DNA of 64,000 nucleotides from Armatimonadetes bacterium Uphvl-Ar2. Lineage in GTDB: Bacteria > Armatimonadota > Fimbriimonadia > Fimbriimonadales > Fimbriimonadaceae. The notes beneath the pieces are model-generated. The model did no database searches. It worked only from the letters and a program-made list of their open reading frames with translations, and was not told the origin of the DNA. Location of the stretch: positions 372,001 through 436,000 of the forward strand of contig CP021424.1 of NCBI GenBank assembly GCA_002162095.1, in the 5' to 3' direction. The translations under genes and the position numbers were made by a program. Of this stretch, positions 36,822 to 45,607 are shown piece by piece; the stretch's first letter is position 1; every line of letters begins with the position of its first letter.

Positions 36822-37876
36822 GACTTCAAATCATAGTCCTTCAGGCGCAGGGTTTGCACGATTCGGATGCCAGAAGGCTGAACGACCACCTGGCGGAATC
36901 GCACCATGCCCACGCCGGGAGACCAAAAGACCGTGCTGGTGCTGGCCACAAACGGGGGAACCGTCGGCAGGCTGGAGGAGAGCGCCGTGGCGGAGTCGCC
37001 GCTCGGGGCTTCCGTGGAGGCACTATCGTTGCTGGAAGATTCGGTCGAAGTTGCTTCTCCGGTCGTACCTTCGGTGCCGCTCGTGCCTTCGGTGCCTTCC
37101 GCTTCACCCGAACCCGAAGCGGGTTCCGTCGGCGTGCCGCTGGCCGCGCTGGTCACGTCCGTCACCCCGGCTTCGCGGAGCTTGGCGAGGGCGGCGCCCA
37201 GCGCTTCCACATCGTCACCCTGAGCCGGGTAAAGCAGAATCGTCTGCGTGCTGAAGGCCGGCAGCGTGCCGCGCTCCGTGTCCACCTGTTGCGGCCCCAG
37301 AGCCGTGTGCCGGACAATCATGCGGCGCACCGGGATGGTGTTGTTATCGGCGCTACCGGCCGGGAGCGGACCCGTGGTCACAAACTCCTGCTCTTCTCCC
37401 TGCTTGAGGGCAAACAAGAGCGAGGGCAGAGCGGGCGAGTAGTTCAGCAAATCACGCGAACCGGCGGTTTGGTAGATCCCTTCCGAGTTCACCATCCAAC
37501 CGCTGCGGTCGGCCTTTTGCTGGCTGGCGGCTTCGGTCAGTTGGCCCGTTTCAGGATCGAGATCGGCCTCGCGGATGACATGGATCTCGGCGCGGGTTTC
37601 GCCGCCGTCCGTCGCGATGCGTTCCACCCGAAGCGTGATGTCCTCGGTGTTGGTCTGGCTCTGGCCGTTGGGAAGCGTTATCGCCACCTGGCTTTCAAAG
37701 GTCCAGGAATTTCCTTCCTTCAACGGGAAAACGTTGGCCTTGTCCACGGACGCGAGGTCAACAGGCTTGACCTCCTCGGCGGGTTTCGGCGTGTATCCGG
37801 AGCTTCGGTTGCCGCATCCGACAAGTCCGAGAGCCACGACAACAAAGAGGGGAGAAGCAAGGCGTGCGATCGTCAT
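36818..37876 (-). CDS. Predicted lipoprotein with low-complexity insert, second gene of the rodA operon
   Basis: 352 residues, lipobox LVGC (Cys near 21). NVFPLKEGNSWTFESQ, then EGIYQTAGSRDLL, and the end motif VFWSPGVGMVRFRQ match the pattern of the other three secreted proteins. Between about 245 and 320 lies a Gly/Ser/Thr/Glu repeat tract (GTEGTSGTEGTTGEATSTES), probably a flexible insert and a hotspot for length change. Four-base overlaps with both neighbours. No known family recognised. Confidence 0.83.
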   Translation of the reverse strand: MTIARLASPLFVVVALGLVGCGNRSSGYTPKPAEEVKPVDLASVDKANVFPLKEGNSWTFESQVAITLPNGQSQTNTEDITLRVERIATDGGETRAEIHVIREADLDPETGQLTEAASQQKADRSGWMVNSEGIYQTAGSRDLLNYSPALPSLLFALKQGEEQEFVTTGPLPAGSADNNTIPVRRMIVRHTALGPQQVDTERGTLPAFSTQTILLYPAQGDDVEALGAALAKLREAGVTDVTSAASGTPTEPASGSGEAEGTEGTSGTEGTTGEATSTESSSNDSASTEAPSGDSATALSSSLPTVPPFVASTSTVFWSPGVGMVRFRQVVVQPSGIRIVQTLRLKDYDLKS

Positions 37877-39033
37877 TTTGATTCCGAGGGTTGTGTAGTT
37901 CGCGTTGATGTCAAACGGTTGATGTCGTCAACCGCGTCGGCGGCCAGTTGTTCCGCGCCAACGCCACGAATGGTAACGCTCTTCTCGGCAAGTTCCGTGC
38001 CAATGCGCGGAGCGGCCAGCGCCACACTGTTCACCATAAACAGCAATTGGAAGCGAGGATGTTCCCGGCTGAACTTCCACAGCCGCAAACGTCCCTCTTC
38101 GGTGAGGTTGAGCCGGATGTCGGTTACCAGCTGGTTGTTGTTGCCCTCATAGGTGGACTTGGAAGCCCCGGTGATCATTTCGTCGTTCACCACCACAAAG
38201 GCGTTTTCCAGCACCCGGTACGGCTTGGCCGTGAGTTCTTTCAGGCGAGTCTCGCTAAACCGGCTGGCCAAAGAAGTGGCCAGGTTTTCCTTTTGGGCCG
38301 GCAGGGGGTTCCCGTCCTTGTCCGTGAGTTCGCCCCGCGTGCGCTTGATCTCCTCGTTGTACGTGGCCTGCATGGCCGCATCGGTGAGGAACTTCTCCGT
38401 GAGGCGGCGCCCCGCGCGGGTGGCAAACTGGCTGTTGAAGGACTCGCGGTAGATCGCATCCACTTTGGTGACCGTGCCGCCCACGTTGTATTCCATCTGG
38501 AACGGAATCTCGATGATGATGCCGTCAATCAAGCGGTCGAGGTCGAGCGTAGGCAACGGTTGCCCATCCAACGTCATCGATAGGGCTCGCTCCAGCTTCG
38601 GCTTCAGATTCGCGTCCCCTTTGAGCGCGCGTTCGATTTGATCCTTCGTCCAGATCTCCGCCTGGGCCGGAAACTCACCTTCATTCACGTCGTTCAGGCT
38701 CATTACGAGCTTGCCCAGGGAATCTCCGTTGCCTTGCAAAGCCCCGAGAAACTCGCGGATGAGGAGCTTCTTCTTGGTGATGACATCGTCTTCGTTCATC
38801 TCCGGGGAGTCGAGGTCCGAGTCGCTGAATTCGGCCAGCTGTGCCACCTGGTTGCTGACGATGATCCCAAATCCCGAGCCCGGATTGACGGCGACGATGT
38901 TGACATGCCCCGGCTTGATGGGGTCCATGGTCAGGTTGCGAAGCTGGTACTCGCCGAAGGCGCGCCAACCCCCGTAGCCCACGCCGACAACGGCGAGAAA
39001 TCCAAGGACCAAGGCAGGCGTTTTCGCTTTCAT
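37873..39033 (-). CDS. Membrane-anchored protein with SecD P1-head-like domain, first gene of the rodA operon
   Basis: 386 residues: one N-terminal membrane helix (about 7-26), a charged central region, and a C-terminal domain (about 280-375) that follows the SecD periplasmic P1 head: a VVNDEMITGASKSTYEG strand, LNLTEEGRLRLWKFSREH, then FMVNSVALAAPRIGTEL and a final helix AEQLAADAVDDINR. The six-helix translocon-associated part of SecD is absent. The operon promoter region with a palindrome lies just upstream. It may help export or fold the four secreted proteins that follow; this is inference. Confidence 0.75.
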   Translation of the reverse strand: MKAKTPALVLGFLAVVGVGYGGWRAFGEYQLRNLTMDPIKPGHVNIVAVNPGSGFGIIVSNQVAQLAEFSDSDLDSPEMNEDDVITKKKLLIREFLGALQGNGDSLGKLVMSLNDVNEGEFPAQAEIWTKDQIERALKGDANLKPKLERALSMTLDGQPLPTLDLDRLIDGIIIEIPFQMEYNVGGTVTKVDAIYRESFNSQFATRAGRRLTEKFLTDAAMQATYNEEIKRTRGELTDKDGNPLPAQKENLATSLASRFSETRLKELTAKPYRVLENAFVVVNDEMITGASKSTYEGNNNQLVTDIRLNLTEEGRLRLWKFSREHPRFQLLFMVNSVALAAPRIGTELAEKSVTIRGVGAEQLAADAVDDINRLTSTRTTQPSESK

Positions 39034-39036
39034 ACC

Positions 39037-39060
39037 AACTCTCGAGAGTTCAACATTTTA
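39037..39060 (-). promoter_or_regulatory. Promoter and palindromic operator of the rodA operon
   Basis: TAAAAT (39055-39060, minus strand) is followed by the perfect palindrome AACTCTCGAGAGTT (39037-39050), three bases before ATG 39033. It lies where the transcript should begin, so it is either a repressor site or a 5' hairpin. Confidence 0.5.
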
Positions 39061-39137
39061 CCGGTCTGATGGGTTCCCCTCGCGGACGTTGGCAGACGCC
39101 CGGTCCGGGGCGGAGCGCAAGGTAGCATTAGGGGGCG

Positions 39138-40085
39138 ATGCGGGTCGAGGAGTTTGGCCAGAAAGTCAGGGCGGAACTCGCCAAAGCCGTGGTGGGGCAA
39201 GAGGACGCAGTCGATCTTGCTTTGGTCGCGCTTTTGGCCAATGGCCACATCCTCTTAGAAGGCCTTCCCGGCCTCGCCAAGACCTTGCTCGTCCGGTCTC
39301 TGGCCCTCACGCTCAACTTCGAGTTTGGTCGCGTGCAGTTCACGCCCGACCTGATGCCCAGCGACGTCTTGGGCGGCAACGTCTTCGATCCGCGCACAGT
39401 GGAGTTCACCCTGCGCAAGGGGCCGATCTTCTGCGGCATTCTGCTGGCCGACGAAATCAACCGCACCCCGCCGAAGACGCAATCGGCCTTGCTCGAGGCC
39501 ATGGAAGAACGTGCGGTGACGATTGACGGTGAGCGCCACCCGCTCCCCGAGCCGTTCCTCGTCTTTGCCACTCAAAACCCCATCGACTTTGAGGGCACCT
39601 ACCCCTTGCCCGAGGCCCAGCAAGATCGCTTCCTGTTCAAGGTCGTGATGGGTTACCCCGAGCAGGCGGACGAATTGGCGGTGATGCGGCGGTTCCACAC
39701 GGGCTTCCGCGCCACGCGGCTGGAAGACGCCGGGCTCACCCCCGTCATTGGCCCGAATGACCTCGCCGCCCTGCGCGACCAAGTGAACGCCGTGGTGATC
39801 GAGGACAAGATTTTCGACTACATCTACAGCATCGTCAGCGCCACGCGCGGCAGCCGGCAAGTGCAAGTGGGGGCCTCCCCGCGTGCCAGCCTGGCCCTGG
39901 TGGCCGCGAGCAAGGCGATGGCGGCCCTGCGCGGGCGCGACTTCGTGATTCCAGACGATGTAAAGACCCTGGCCATTCCTATCCTCCGGCATCGCGTGCT
40001 CCTGCGACCTGAAGCCGAAGTGGAAGGCATCGGCGTCGAGACGGTGTTGCGCTCTCTCATTGACGCCCAGCCGGTGCCGCGCTAA
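39138..40085 (+). CDS. MoxR-family AAA+ ATPase
   Basis: 315-residue chaperone-like ATPase. Walker A GLPGLAKT (43-50), Walker B GILLADEINR (about 100-109), sensor 1 FATQNPIDFEGTYPLPEAQQDRF, and the C-terminal lid with GASPRASLAL. MoxR proteins usually sit with a DUF58/VWA partner; here a glycosyltransferase follows after 11 bp, which is unusual. Divergent from the envelope operon, sharing a 104-bp intergenic region. Start ATG 39138 has GGGGG just upstream. Confidence 0.93.
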   Translation: MRVEEFGQKVRAELAKAVVGQEDAVDLALVALLANGHILLEGLPGLAKTLLVRSLALTLNFEFGRVQFTPDLMPSDVLGGNVFDPRTVEFTLRKGPIFCGILLADEINRTPPKTQSALLEAMEERAVTIDGERHPLPEPFLVFATQNPIDFEGTYPLPEAQQDRFLFKVVMGYPEQADELAVMRRFHTGFRATRLEDAGLTPVIGPNDLAALRDQVNAVVIEDKIFDYIYSIVSATRGSRQVQVGASPRASLALVAASKAMAALRGRDFVIPDDVKTLAIPILRHRVLLRPEAEVEGIGVETVLRSLIDAQPVPR

Positions 40086-40096
40086 CGCTCGAATCT

Positions 40097-41107
40097 ATGC
40101 GCGTTCTTGCCCCCTATCGCCGACACGGTGGAGCCGTCATGATGGCTCAGGCTTGGCAGGCCGCTCTGGCCACGCACGGCGTAACCCTGGACCTCCTCGA
40201 CGTTTCGGAATGGATGCCCGAAGAAACCGGCCGCAAGGTGGACAAGGCGGTGAGCAAGCAACTGAAGGAGCGCGCCAAGGGCTACGACCTGGTGCACGCG
40301 CTCTCCTATCGCGTGGCGTGGGCGTGTGCCGAGGCGTTCTACATCCGAAGCCCATGGGTGTACACCGCCTACGATGTGCCGGCCACGCTGCACAGTGAGT
40401 TTATTGACCGCCTGAACGCCGCCCGCGCGGGCATCTGCAGTAGCCGGGTGGTGCGCAAGTCGCTGGATAGCGCCGATGCGCTGAACCTCACCGTGGTCAC
40501 GCCGGGGGTGCCGGCCGCACCGGAGGATGCCCCCAAGGACCGAGCGCTGGCCCGGGCGCGCTTTGGAATACCGGAGAATGCCTTTGTCTTCACGATGGTT
40601 GGGCGATTGGCCCGCGAGCGGGGCATGGCCCGCATCATCGAATCGTGGCGCGGGGTGCGCGTGGCCGAGCCCGACAGTTACCTTTTGATTTGCGGCGAAG
40701 GGCCGGATGCCCGCTACCTTCATCGACTTGCCCCCGATTACGGTCCGCAGATCCTCATCGAAGAAGACTTTGAAGCCCGGTGGGCGGCTTACGCCGCCAG
40801 CCAGGTGCTGGTGGTGGCCAGCGAAATCCAGGGCTACAGTTGGCCGGCCGCCGAGGCCATGATGATGTCCCGGCCGGTGGCGGTACCCAACGAGAGCGGC
40901 CTGGAAGACATGGTGTTGGTGGGCGTAAACGGGTGGCGCCACGACCCCATTAGCGACTGGACCGACACCATGCTGACCATTGCCAGCCGCCCCGAGCAAG
41001 CCGATGTCTACGGCCGGGCCGCCCTACGCGAAGCCAGCCACCGCTACGAACTGAACGCCAGCGCCGAACGACTCACGCGAATCTACCGGGAAGCCCTAGG
41101 CGAATAG
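40097..41107 (+). CDS. Glycosyltransferase, GT4-like (GT-B fold)
   Basis: 336 residues with the two-domain GT-B pattern. The C-terminal donor domain shows FTMVGRLARERGMARIIESW, LLICGEGPDARYL and the loop SEIQGYSWPAAEAMMMSRPVAVPNESGLEDMV, corresponding to the GPEA-type nucleotide-sugar binding site of GT4 enzymes. Substrates are unknown; it may act on surface glycans. Eleven bases separate it from moxR, so the two are co-transcribed. Confidence 0.88.
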   Translation: MRVLAPYRRHGGAVMMAQAWQAALATHGVTLDLLDVSEWMPEETGRKVDKAVSKQLKERAKGYDLVHALSYRVAWACAEAFYIRSPWVYTAYDVPATLHSEFIDRLNAARAGICSSRVVRKSLDSADALNLTVVTPGVPAAPEDAPKDRALARARFGIPENAFVFTMVGRLARERGMARIIESWRGVRVAEPDSYLLICGEGPDARYLHRLAPDYGPQILIEEDFEARWAAYAASQVLVVASEIQGYSWPAAEAMMMSRPVAVPNESGLEDMVLVGVNGWRHDPISDWTDTMLTIASRPEQADVYGRAALREASHRYELNASAERLTRIYREALGE

Positions 41108-41160
41108 ACCCGATGCCGATTGCGGCAGGATTCTAGGGTCTATGCTGAATACGGCAGGAC

Positions 41161-41220
41161 ACCACGGCCGGTGGTAACGGAGGACGGTGCACGGACGCAC
41201 CACCTGTCATTTCTTTTCTT
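41161..41220 (+). terminator. Possible terminator with competing hairpins
   Basis: GGTGC (41186-41190) and GCACC (41197-41201) form a short stem, followed by TTTCTTTTCTT at 41210-41220. Upstream, GTGGT (41171-41175) can pair either with ACCAC at 41161-41165 or with ACCAC inside 41199-41204. Confidence 0.4.
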
Positions 41221-41286
41221 CACCTCCCCTCTCCTGGCATAGAACTTGCCCACAATCGTCTCTACACCCCGCGTGGAGAAACTGAG

Positions 41287-41766
41287 ATGAACCCTCTGTG
41301 TCTTGTGGCTTGTGCCCTTCTCGCCCCGTCGCCCACGGCTCCGAATGCCCCCAACGGCGTCTTGATTCCGCTGGAGCGCGAAACCTACGTGCGGCAGGTG
41401 CCATTCACTTCCTATCGCCTGGGTGCTTATGCCTTGGGCTATGAATTCCGCAAGGCCGACATGACCTATGTGGGCGACGCCCAAGCCCAGGGTGGCCGCC
41501 GCGCGGTGCTTCGCCTTCACTTCACCAACCCCACTGCCCGCAATTCGTTTGACATCATCCAGACGACGCGCAGCGGCGCCCTAACGACTGAGCAATCGGT
41601 GCGGCAAGTGCTGAAGCTCAAAACCTTCGAAATCCCGAACGACGGCACCATGACGATGGTCTATCGCCGCGCAAACAACGTGGAAATCGGCTTTGTGGGC
41701 AGCATCATCAGCGGGCCTTCGGCGCAGCGCGTGCTGGATGCCATGACGCCCGCCCCGCGTAACTAA
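41287..41766 (+). CDS. Secreted protein of unknown function
   Basis: 159 residues with a short hydrophobic N terminus (MNPLCLVACALLAPS) likely to be a signal peptide. The mature part is beta-rich and has no cysteines, no recognised motif and no clear family. GGAG lies eight bases before ATG 41287. The 179-bp region upstream contains the hairpins noted above and no other gene. Convergent with superoxide dismutase. Confidence 0.75.
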   Translation: MNPLCLVACALLAPSPTAPNAPNGVLIPLERETYVRQVPFTSYRLGAYALGYEFRKADMTYVGDAQAQGGRRAVLRLHFTNPTARNSFDIIQTTRSGALTTEQSVRQVLKLKTFEIPNDGTMTMVYRRANNVEIGFVGSIISGPSAQRVLDAMTPAPRN

Positions 41767-41801
41767 CGCGAGACGGGCGCCTGCTTCTGATTTCGGTCGG
41801 C

Positions 41802-42407
41802 TTACTTGGGCAGCCGGGCGTTGACGGCGTCCCAGTCAATGACCTGGACGTAGGCCTCGATGTACTTCAGGCGGGCCGTCTTGAAGTCCAGGAAGTAGGC
41901 GTGCTCATACACGTCCATCGCCAGGAGCAAGGTGTGGTTCCAGGCCGGGAACGTGTCTTGGCTGTCGCCAATGTAGGTGTGGACCCGCTCTTCATCGTGG
42001 TCGTAGCCCAAGAACACCCAACCGCGACCGGCCATGCCCGTCGCCTTCCAATCATTCAGCCAGTGATCGAAGTTGCCGTAAGCATCGTTGATCAGGTCGC
42101 CCACCGCACCGGTGGCCGGGCCGCCTTCGCCGCCGATGGTTTCGAAGTAGACGTTGTGGTTAATGTAACCGCCGTAGGCAAACGCGTAGTTCACCTTCAG
42201 GGCGCGCATTTCGCTGTAAATCTGGTTCGCGGTCGCCGGATCGATGTCCATTTCGGGAAGCTTCGTGCGAATCTCGTTCGTCTTCCGGGCGTAACCCTGC
42301 CACAGGGCCAAGTGGGCGTCGTGGGTGGCCTTACTGATCCCCACTCGTTCGGTCGAATACACCTTGGCCGCATGGGCTTCGGGCACGGTCACAAGTTTCA
42401 CTGCCAT
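41802..42407 (-). CDS. Superoxide dismutase, Fe/Mn family
   Basis: 201 residues. Metal ligands expected from the fold are a histidine in the first helix (THDAHLALWQGY), a histidine in YINHNVYFETIGG, and the pair in LLAMDVYEHAYFLDF (Asp and His). The N terminus is atypical in lacking the paired His-His of textbook SodA/SodB. No signal peptide, so cytoplasmic. TAGAAT about 18 bp upstream of ATG 42407 could be its -10, giving a short leader. Metal preference cannot be told from sequence here. Confidence 0.9.
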   Translation of the reverse strand: MAVKLVTVPEAHAAKVYSTERVGISKATHDAHLALWQGYARKTNEIRTKLPEMDIDPATANQIYSEMRALKVNYAFAYGGYINHNVYFETIGGEGGPATGAVGDLINDAYGNFDHWLNDWKATGMAGRGWVFLGYDHDEERVHTYIGDSQDTFPAWNHTLLLAMDVYEHAYFLDFKTARLKYIEAYVQVIDWDAVNARLPK

Positions 42408-42554
42408 AAGGGTTCCTACGCCGCCATTCTACGGTAATCCGCAGGAACGAGCCCTTCTTCAGGCCCTCTTCTTTCAGGGCCAGACGAATTGTGGAAAAAA
42501 CCCTAAGAATCAAGCCACATCTGGGGCATCTTGGGTGTAGCATGAAAGTAGGCC

Positions 42555-43028
42555 ATGACGGAAGATATCTTTGAGGCTCTTAGTCACTCGCCCCGCATCG
42601 TGGAACGCATGCTGCGGGTTTTCCCAACCGATCGTCTGGACGACAAGATCCCCGTGGCGGATTTCTCTCCGCGACAGGCGGTGGCCATGCTGGCGGACGC
42701 GGAACAGGTGATCCTGGATCGTATTCGTGCGGCGCACAACAAACCCGGCACCATCATGGAATGGTACGATGCCGAATCTCGCAAGGACGAGCACCACTTC
42801 GATGATAAGAACGTGTTCCACGAAGCGGAGGTCTTTGAAAGCCGCCGCCAAATGACGCTGGCTTACCTACGTGGTCTCTCCCCCGCTGACTTCGACAAAG
42901 AGATCCAGTTCACGGGTCGCGAAGCCTTCACCATTGGCGAGTACCTCTCGCTGGTGCTGGCCCACGATATCGAGTTCATCGGTCACCTTTCCACGTTCCT
43001 CGCGACGGAAGTCGCGACGGTTTCTTGA
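42555..43028 (+). CDS. DinB-superfamily four-helix protein
   Basis: 157 residues with the four-helix arrangement of DinB/YfiT-like proteins: helix 1 PRIVERMLRVFP, QAVAMLADAEQVILDRIRAA, ESRRQMTLAYLRGLS and TIGEYLSLVLAHDIEFIGHL with a histidine in the last helix that could be part of a metal site. Members include thiol transferases and hydrolases; the function here is unknown. Its stop overlaps the next start (TTGA), so it is coupled to the alkyltransferase gene. Confidence 0.8.
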   Translation: MTEDIFEALSHSPRIVERMLRVFPTDRLDDKIPVADFSPRQAVAMLADAEQVILDRIRAAHNKPGTIMEWYDAESRKDEHHFDDKNVFHEAEVFESRRQMTLAYLRGLSPADFDKEIQFTGREAFTIGEYLSLVLAHDIEFIGHLSTFLATEVATVS

Positions 43029-43537
43029 CCGGAACGTCGTCCGGAGATGCACCTCTACCCTCTGCGGGTGGGGGTGCATTTCTGTTTGCCGTACTCCCTT
43101 CTCCGCTCGGCCCGGTGCGGGTGACCTGGGGGGTGCAAGGCCTGCGGAGTCTGGCCTGGACGGATGAAGAAGTGACCCCGGTGCCTGCGGAGATGGCGGC
43201 CTTGGCCGCCCAGTGGAACGCCTATTGGGAAGGCTCCCTGCGCGACTTTGATGTCCCCCTTGAGCTGGTGGGCACCGAGTTTCAACGGCGCGTGTGGGCT
43301 TTGGTTTGTGATATCCCATACGGACAAACCCGCACGTATGGAGAGCTTGCTTTGCAATTGGGGGACCGAAACCTCAGCCGCGCGGTGGGCGCCGCCAATG
43401 GCGCCAACCCCGTGGCCGTGCTCGTGCCGTGCCACCGCGTGATTGGCAAAACGGGTGGCCTGACGGGCTACGCCTACGGCCTGGACCGCAAGGCCCGATT
43501 GCTGGCCCACGAATCCGGCGAGCGCTCGCTGTTCTAA
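43025..43537 (+). CDS. ogt: Methylated-DNA-protein-cysteine methyltransferase
   Basis: Suicide repair of O6-methylguanine. 170 residues. The acceptor motif PCHRVI with Cys136, the RAVGAANGANP arginine-finger helix and IPYGQTRTYGELA are clear; the N-terminal domain is short, as in Ogt. The start TTG 43025 overlaps the dinB-like stop. A DNA repair enzyme coupled to a DinB-like protein suggests a shared stress role, which is inference. Confidence 0.95.
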   Translation: MTGTSSGDAPLPSAGGGAFLFAVLPSPLGPVRVTWGVQGLRSLAWTDEEVTPVPAEMAALAAQWNAYWEGSLRDFDVPLELVGTEFQRRVWALVCDIPYGQTRTYGELALQLGDRNLSRAVGAANGANPVAVLVPCHRVIGKTGGLTGYAYGLDRKARLLAHESGERSLF

Positions 43538-43549
43538 ACTAGCGGCAAC

Positions 43550-44050
43550 ATGCCACCACTCGTTGGGGCCTTCTTGGCCGCCCTGCTGGCCGCCATCGGC
43601 AATGCCATTTTCACCTACGGTAACAAAACCGCCCGCGCGGAAGATTCGCCCTTCGGCTTTGTGCTCCTCACGTTCCTCATCTCAGCGGCGGCGATGGCCG
43701 CGCTGATGGCGTTCCAGCCGCCCCGCGACCCGGTGGCCTTTACCAAGGTCAACATGGGGCCGGCGCTGTGGGCGGGTATCGGCACTGCCATCACCTACGT
43801 GGGGTTCTACATCCTGTACAGCAAGTTCGGGGCGTCGTTCTACGCGCTCTACGGCATGTTGGCGATGCTGACCACGTCCATCTTTCTGGCCATTGTCATC
43901 CTGAAGGAGCGGTTCAACTGGTCCATCGGCGTCTCCATCGGCCTGGCCGGGGTGGCGCTGGGCTTCTTCCTCTACGGCCAGCTGATGAACCAAAGAGCCG
44001 CCGAGGCCCTCACGGCCCCGACGGCTCTGGCGGGTGAACCCCCGGCTTAG
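43550..44050 (+). CDS. EamA-like half transporter
   Basis: 166 residues with about five membrane helices (first [23 protein letters not shown], last [20 protein letters not shown]). The [22 protein letters not shown] segment is the EamA repeat end motif, so this is one repeat instead of two, presumably working as a dimer, like SMR proteins. Substrate unknown. It starts 12 bp after ogt and may belong to the same transcript; its end overlaps the convergent ATPase gene by 4 bp. Confidence 0.78.
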   Translation: MPPLVGAFLAALLAAIGNAIFTYGNKTARAEDSPFGFVLLTFLISAAAMAALMAFQPPRDPVAFTKVNMGPALWAGIGTAITYVGFYILYSKFGASFYALYGMLAMLTTSIFLAIVILKERFNWSIGVSIGLAGVALGFFLYGQLMNQRAAEALTAPTALAGEPPA

Positions 44051-45555
44051 CGCCCCTTGAACAGGCCGCCCAGGATGCCACGCACCACTTGGCGGCCAAT
44101 CTGGCTGCCAGCGGCGCGCATCGTGCTCTTGAGCGCGGCCTGGAGCGGGTCATCAGATCGCCGGCGGGTGGTGCCGCTGGATCGCTGGCGCATCAGGCGT
44201 TCCTCTTCCTTGCGGCGCTTCTCTTCTTCCTTCATCGCGGCCATGCGCTGGGCTTCTTCTTCAGCGGCTTGGGCGGCTTCGTTGGCGCGCTTGCTCAGCA
44301 CCTCGAAAGCGGATTCGGGGTCAATCTCGCGGTCATAAGTGGCACCTACGGGGCTGGTGTTCATCACCTGCTTGCGTTCTTCCGGCGTGGCCGGTCCAAG
44401 GCGCGAATGCGGCGGCCGAATGAGCGTGCGCTGCACGATGTTCGGCGTGCCCTTGGCATCGAGCGTGGAGACCAGGGCTTCCCCCACCCCAAGCTCGGTG
44501 ATCACTTCATCGGTCTTGAAGTTCGGGTTCGGGCGGAAGGTGTCCGCCGCACTCCGCACCGCCTTCTGGTCGCGCGGGGTGAAGGCGCGCAGGGCGTGCT
44601 GCACCCGGTTGCCCAGCTGCCCCAGCACCGCATCCGGGATGTCGAGCGGGTTCTGCGTCACGAAGTACACCCCCACGCCCTTACTGCGGATTAGGCGCAC
44701 TACCTGCTCGACCTTTTCCACCAGCGCCTTGGGGGCATCGGTGAAGAGCAAGTGCGCTTCATCAAAGAAAAAGACCAACTTCGGCTTGTCGAGGTCGCCC
44801 ACTTCCGGGAGTTCTTCAAACAGCTCGCTCAGCAACCACAGCAGGAATGTGGCGTAGGTGCGCCGGTTGTTCATCAGCTTGTCGGCGGCCAGGATGTGGA
44901 TCATCCCTCGCCCATCCGGCGAGGTGCGCAGCAGGTCGCGGATGTCCAGCGCAGGTTCGCCAAAGAACATGTCCGCCCCTTCTTGTTCCAGCACCAACAA
45001 CTGCCGCTGGATCGCCCCCACGGTCGCCCCGCTGACGTTGCCGTATTCGGCTTGGATTTCCTTGGCGTTCTCGCTGAGGAACTGTAAGATCGCGCGCAAA
45101 TCCTTCAGGTCCAGCAGCAGCAGGCCGTCATCGTCCGCTACGCGGAAGGCGATGTTCAGCACGCCCTCTTGGGTTTCGTTCAGGTCCAACAGGCGGCTGA
45201 GGAGGAGCGGCCCCATCTCGCTGATGGTCGTCCGCACGCGGTGGCCTTGCTCGCCGTAGAGATCCCAAAAAATCGTGGGGGAAGCGGCGTACGTCAGCGT
45301 GCCCAGGCCGATTTGGGTGGCCCGCTCTTCCAGCTTCGGCTTGCCGCCGCCGGGCTGGCTCATGCCGCTCAGGTCGCCCTTCACATCGGCCATGAACACC
45401 GGCACGCCGATGGCGCTAAACTGCTCCGCCAGAATCTGCAGGGTCACAGTCTTCCCCGTTCCCGTGGCACCAGCAATCAAACCGTGGCGGTTGGCCAACT
45501 TGGGCAGCAACTCCACCGGGCCTTCGCCCAATCCCACAAACATGCCTTCGCTCAT
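44047..45555 (-). CDS. HerA-like ATPase, DUF853 family
   Basis: 502-residue FtsK/HerA-fold ATPase of the YjgR/DUF853 group. P-loop AGATGTGKT (28-36), Walker [45 protein letters not shown], and a Glu/Lys/Arg-rich coiled segment before a Gly-rich C terminus. Function unknown; HerA relatives process DNA ends. The start is placed at ATG 45555 ([10 protein letters not shown]), where family similarity begins; ATG 45609 would overlap the divergent gene's start. Confidence 0.9.
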   Translation of the reverse strand: MSEGMFVGLGEGPVELLPKLANRHGLIAGATGTGKTVTLQILAEQFSAIGVPVFMADVKGDLSGMSQPGGGKPKLEERATQIGLGTLTYAASPTIFWDLYGEQGHRVRTTISEMGPLLLSRLLDLNETQEGVLNIAFRVADDDGLLLLDLKDLRAILQFLSENAKEIQAEYGNVSGATVGAIQRQLLVLEQEGADMFFGEPALDIRDLLRTSPDGRGMIHILAADKLMNNRRTYATFLLWLLSELFEELPEVGDLDKPKLVFFFDEAHLLFTDAPKALVEKVEQVVRLIRSKGVGVYFVTQNPLDIPDAVLGQLGNRVQHALRAFTPRDQKAVRSAADTFRPNPNFKTDEVITELGVGEALVSTLDAKGTPNIVQRTLIRPPHSRLGPATPEERKQVMNTSPVGATYDREIDPESAFEVLSKRANEAAQAAEEEAQRMAAMKEEEKRRKEEERLMRQRSSGTTRRRSDDPLQAALKSTMRAAGSQIGRQVVRGILGGLFKGR

Positions 45556-45607
45556 GACTTTCCGGGAGATTACCGTGGTGCCTCCCCCGTTCTCTGCCGA
45601 CAATGTC

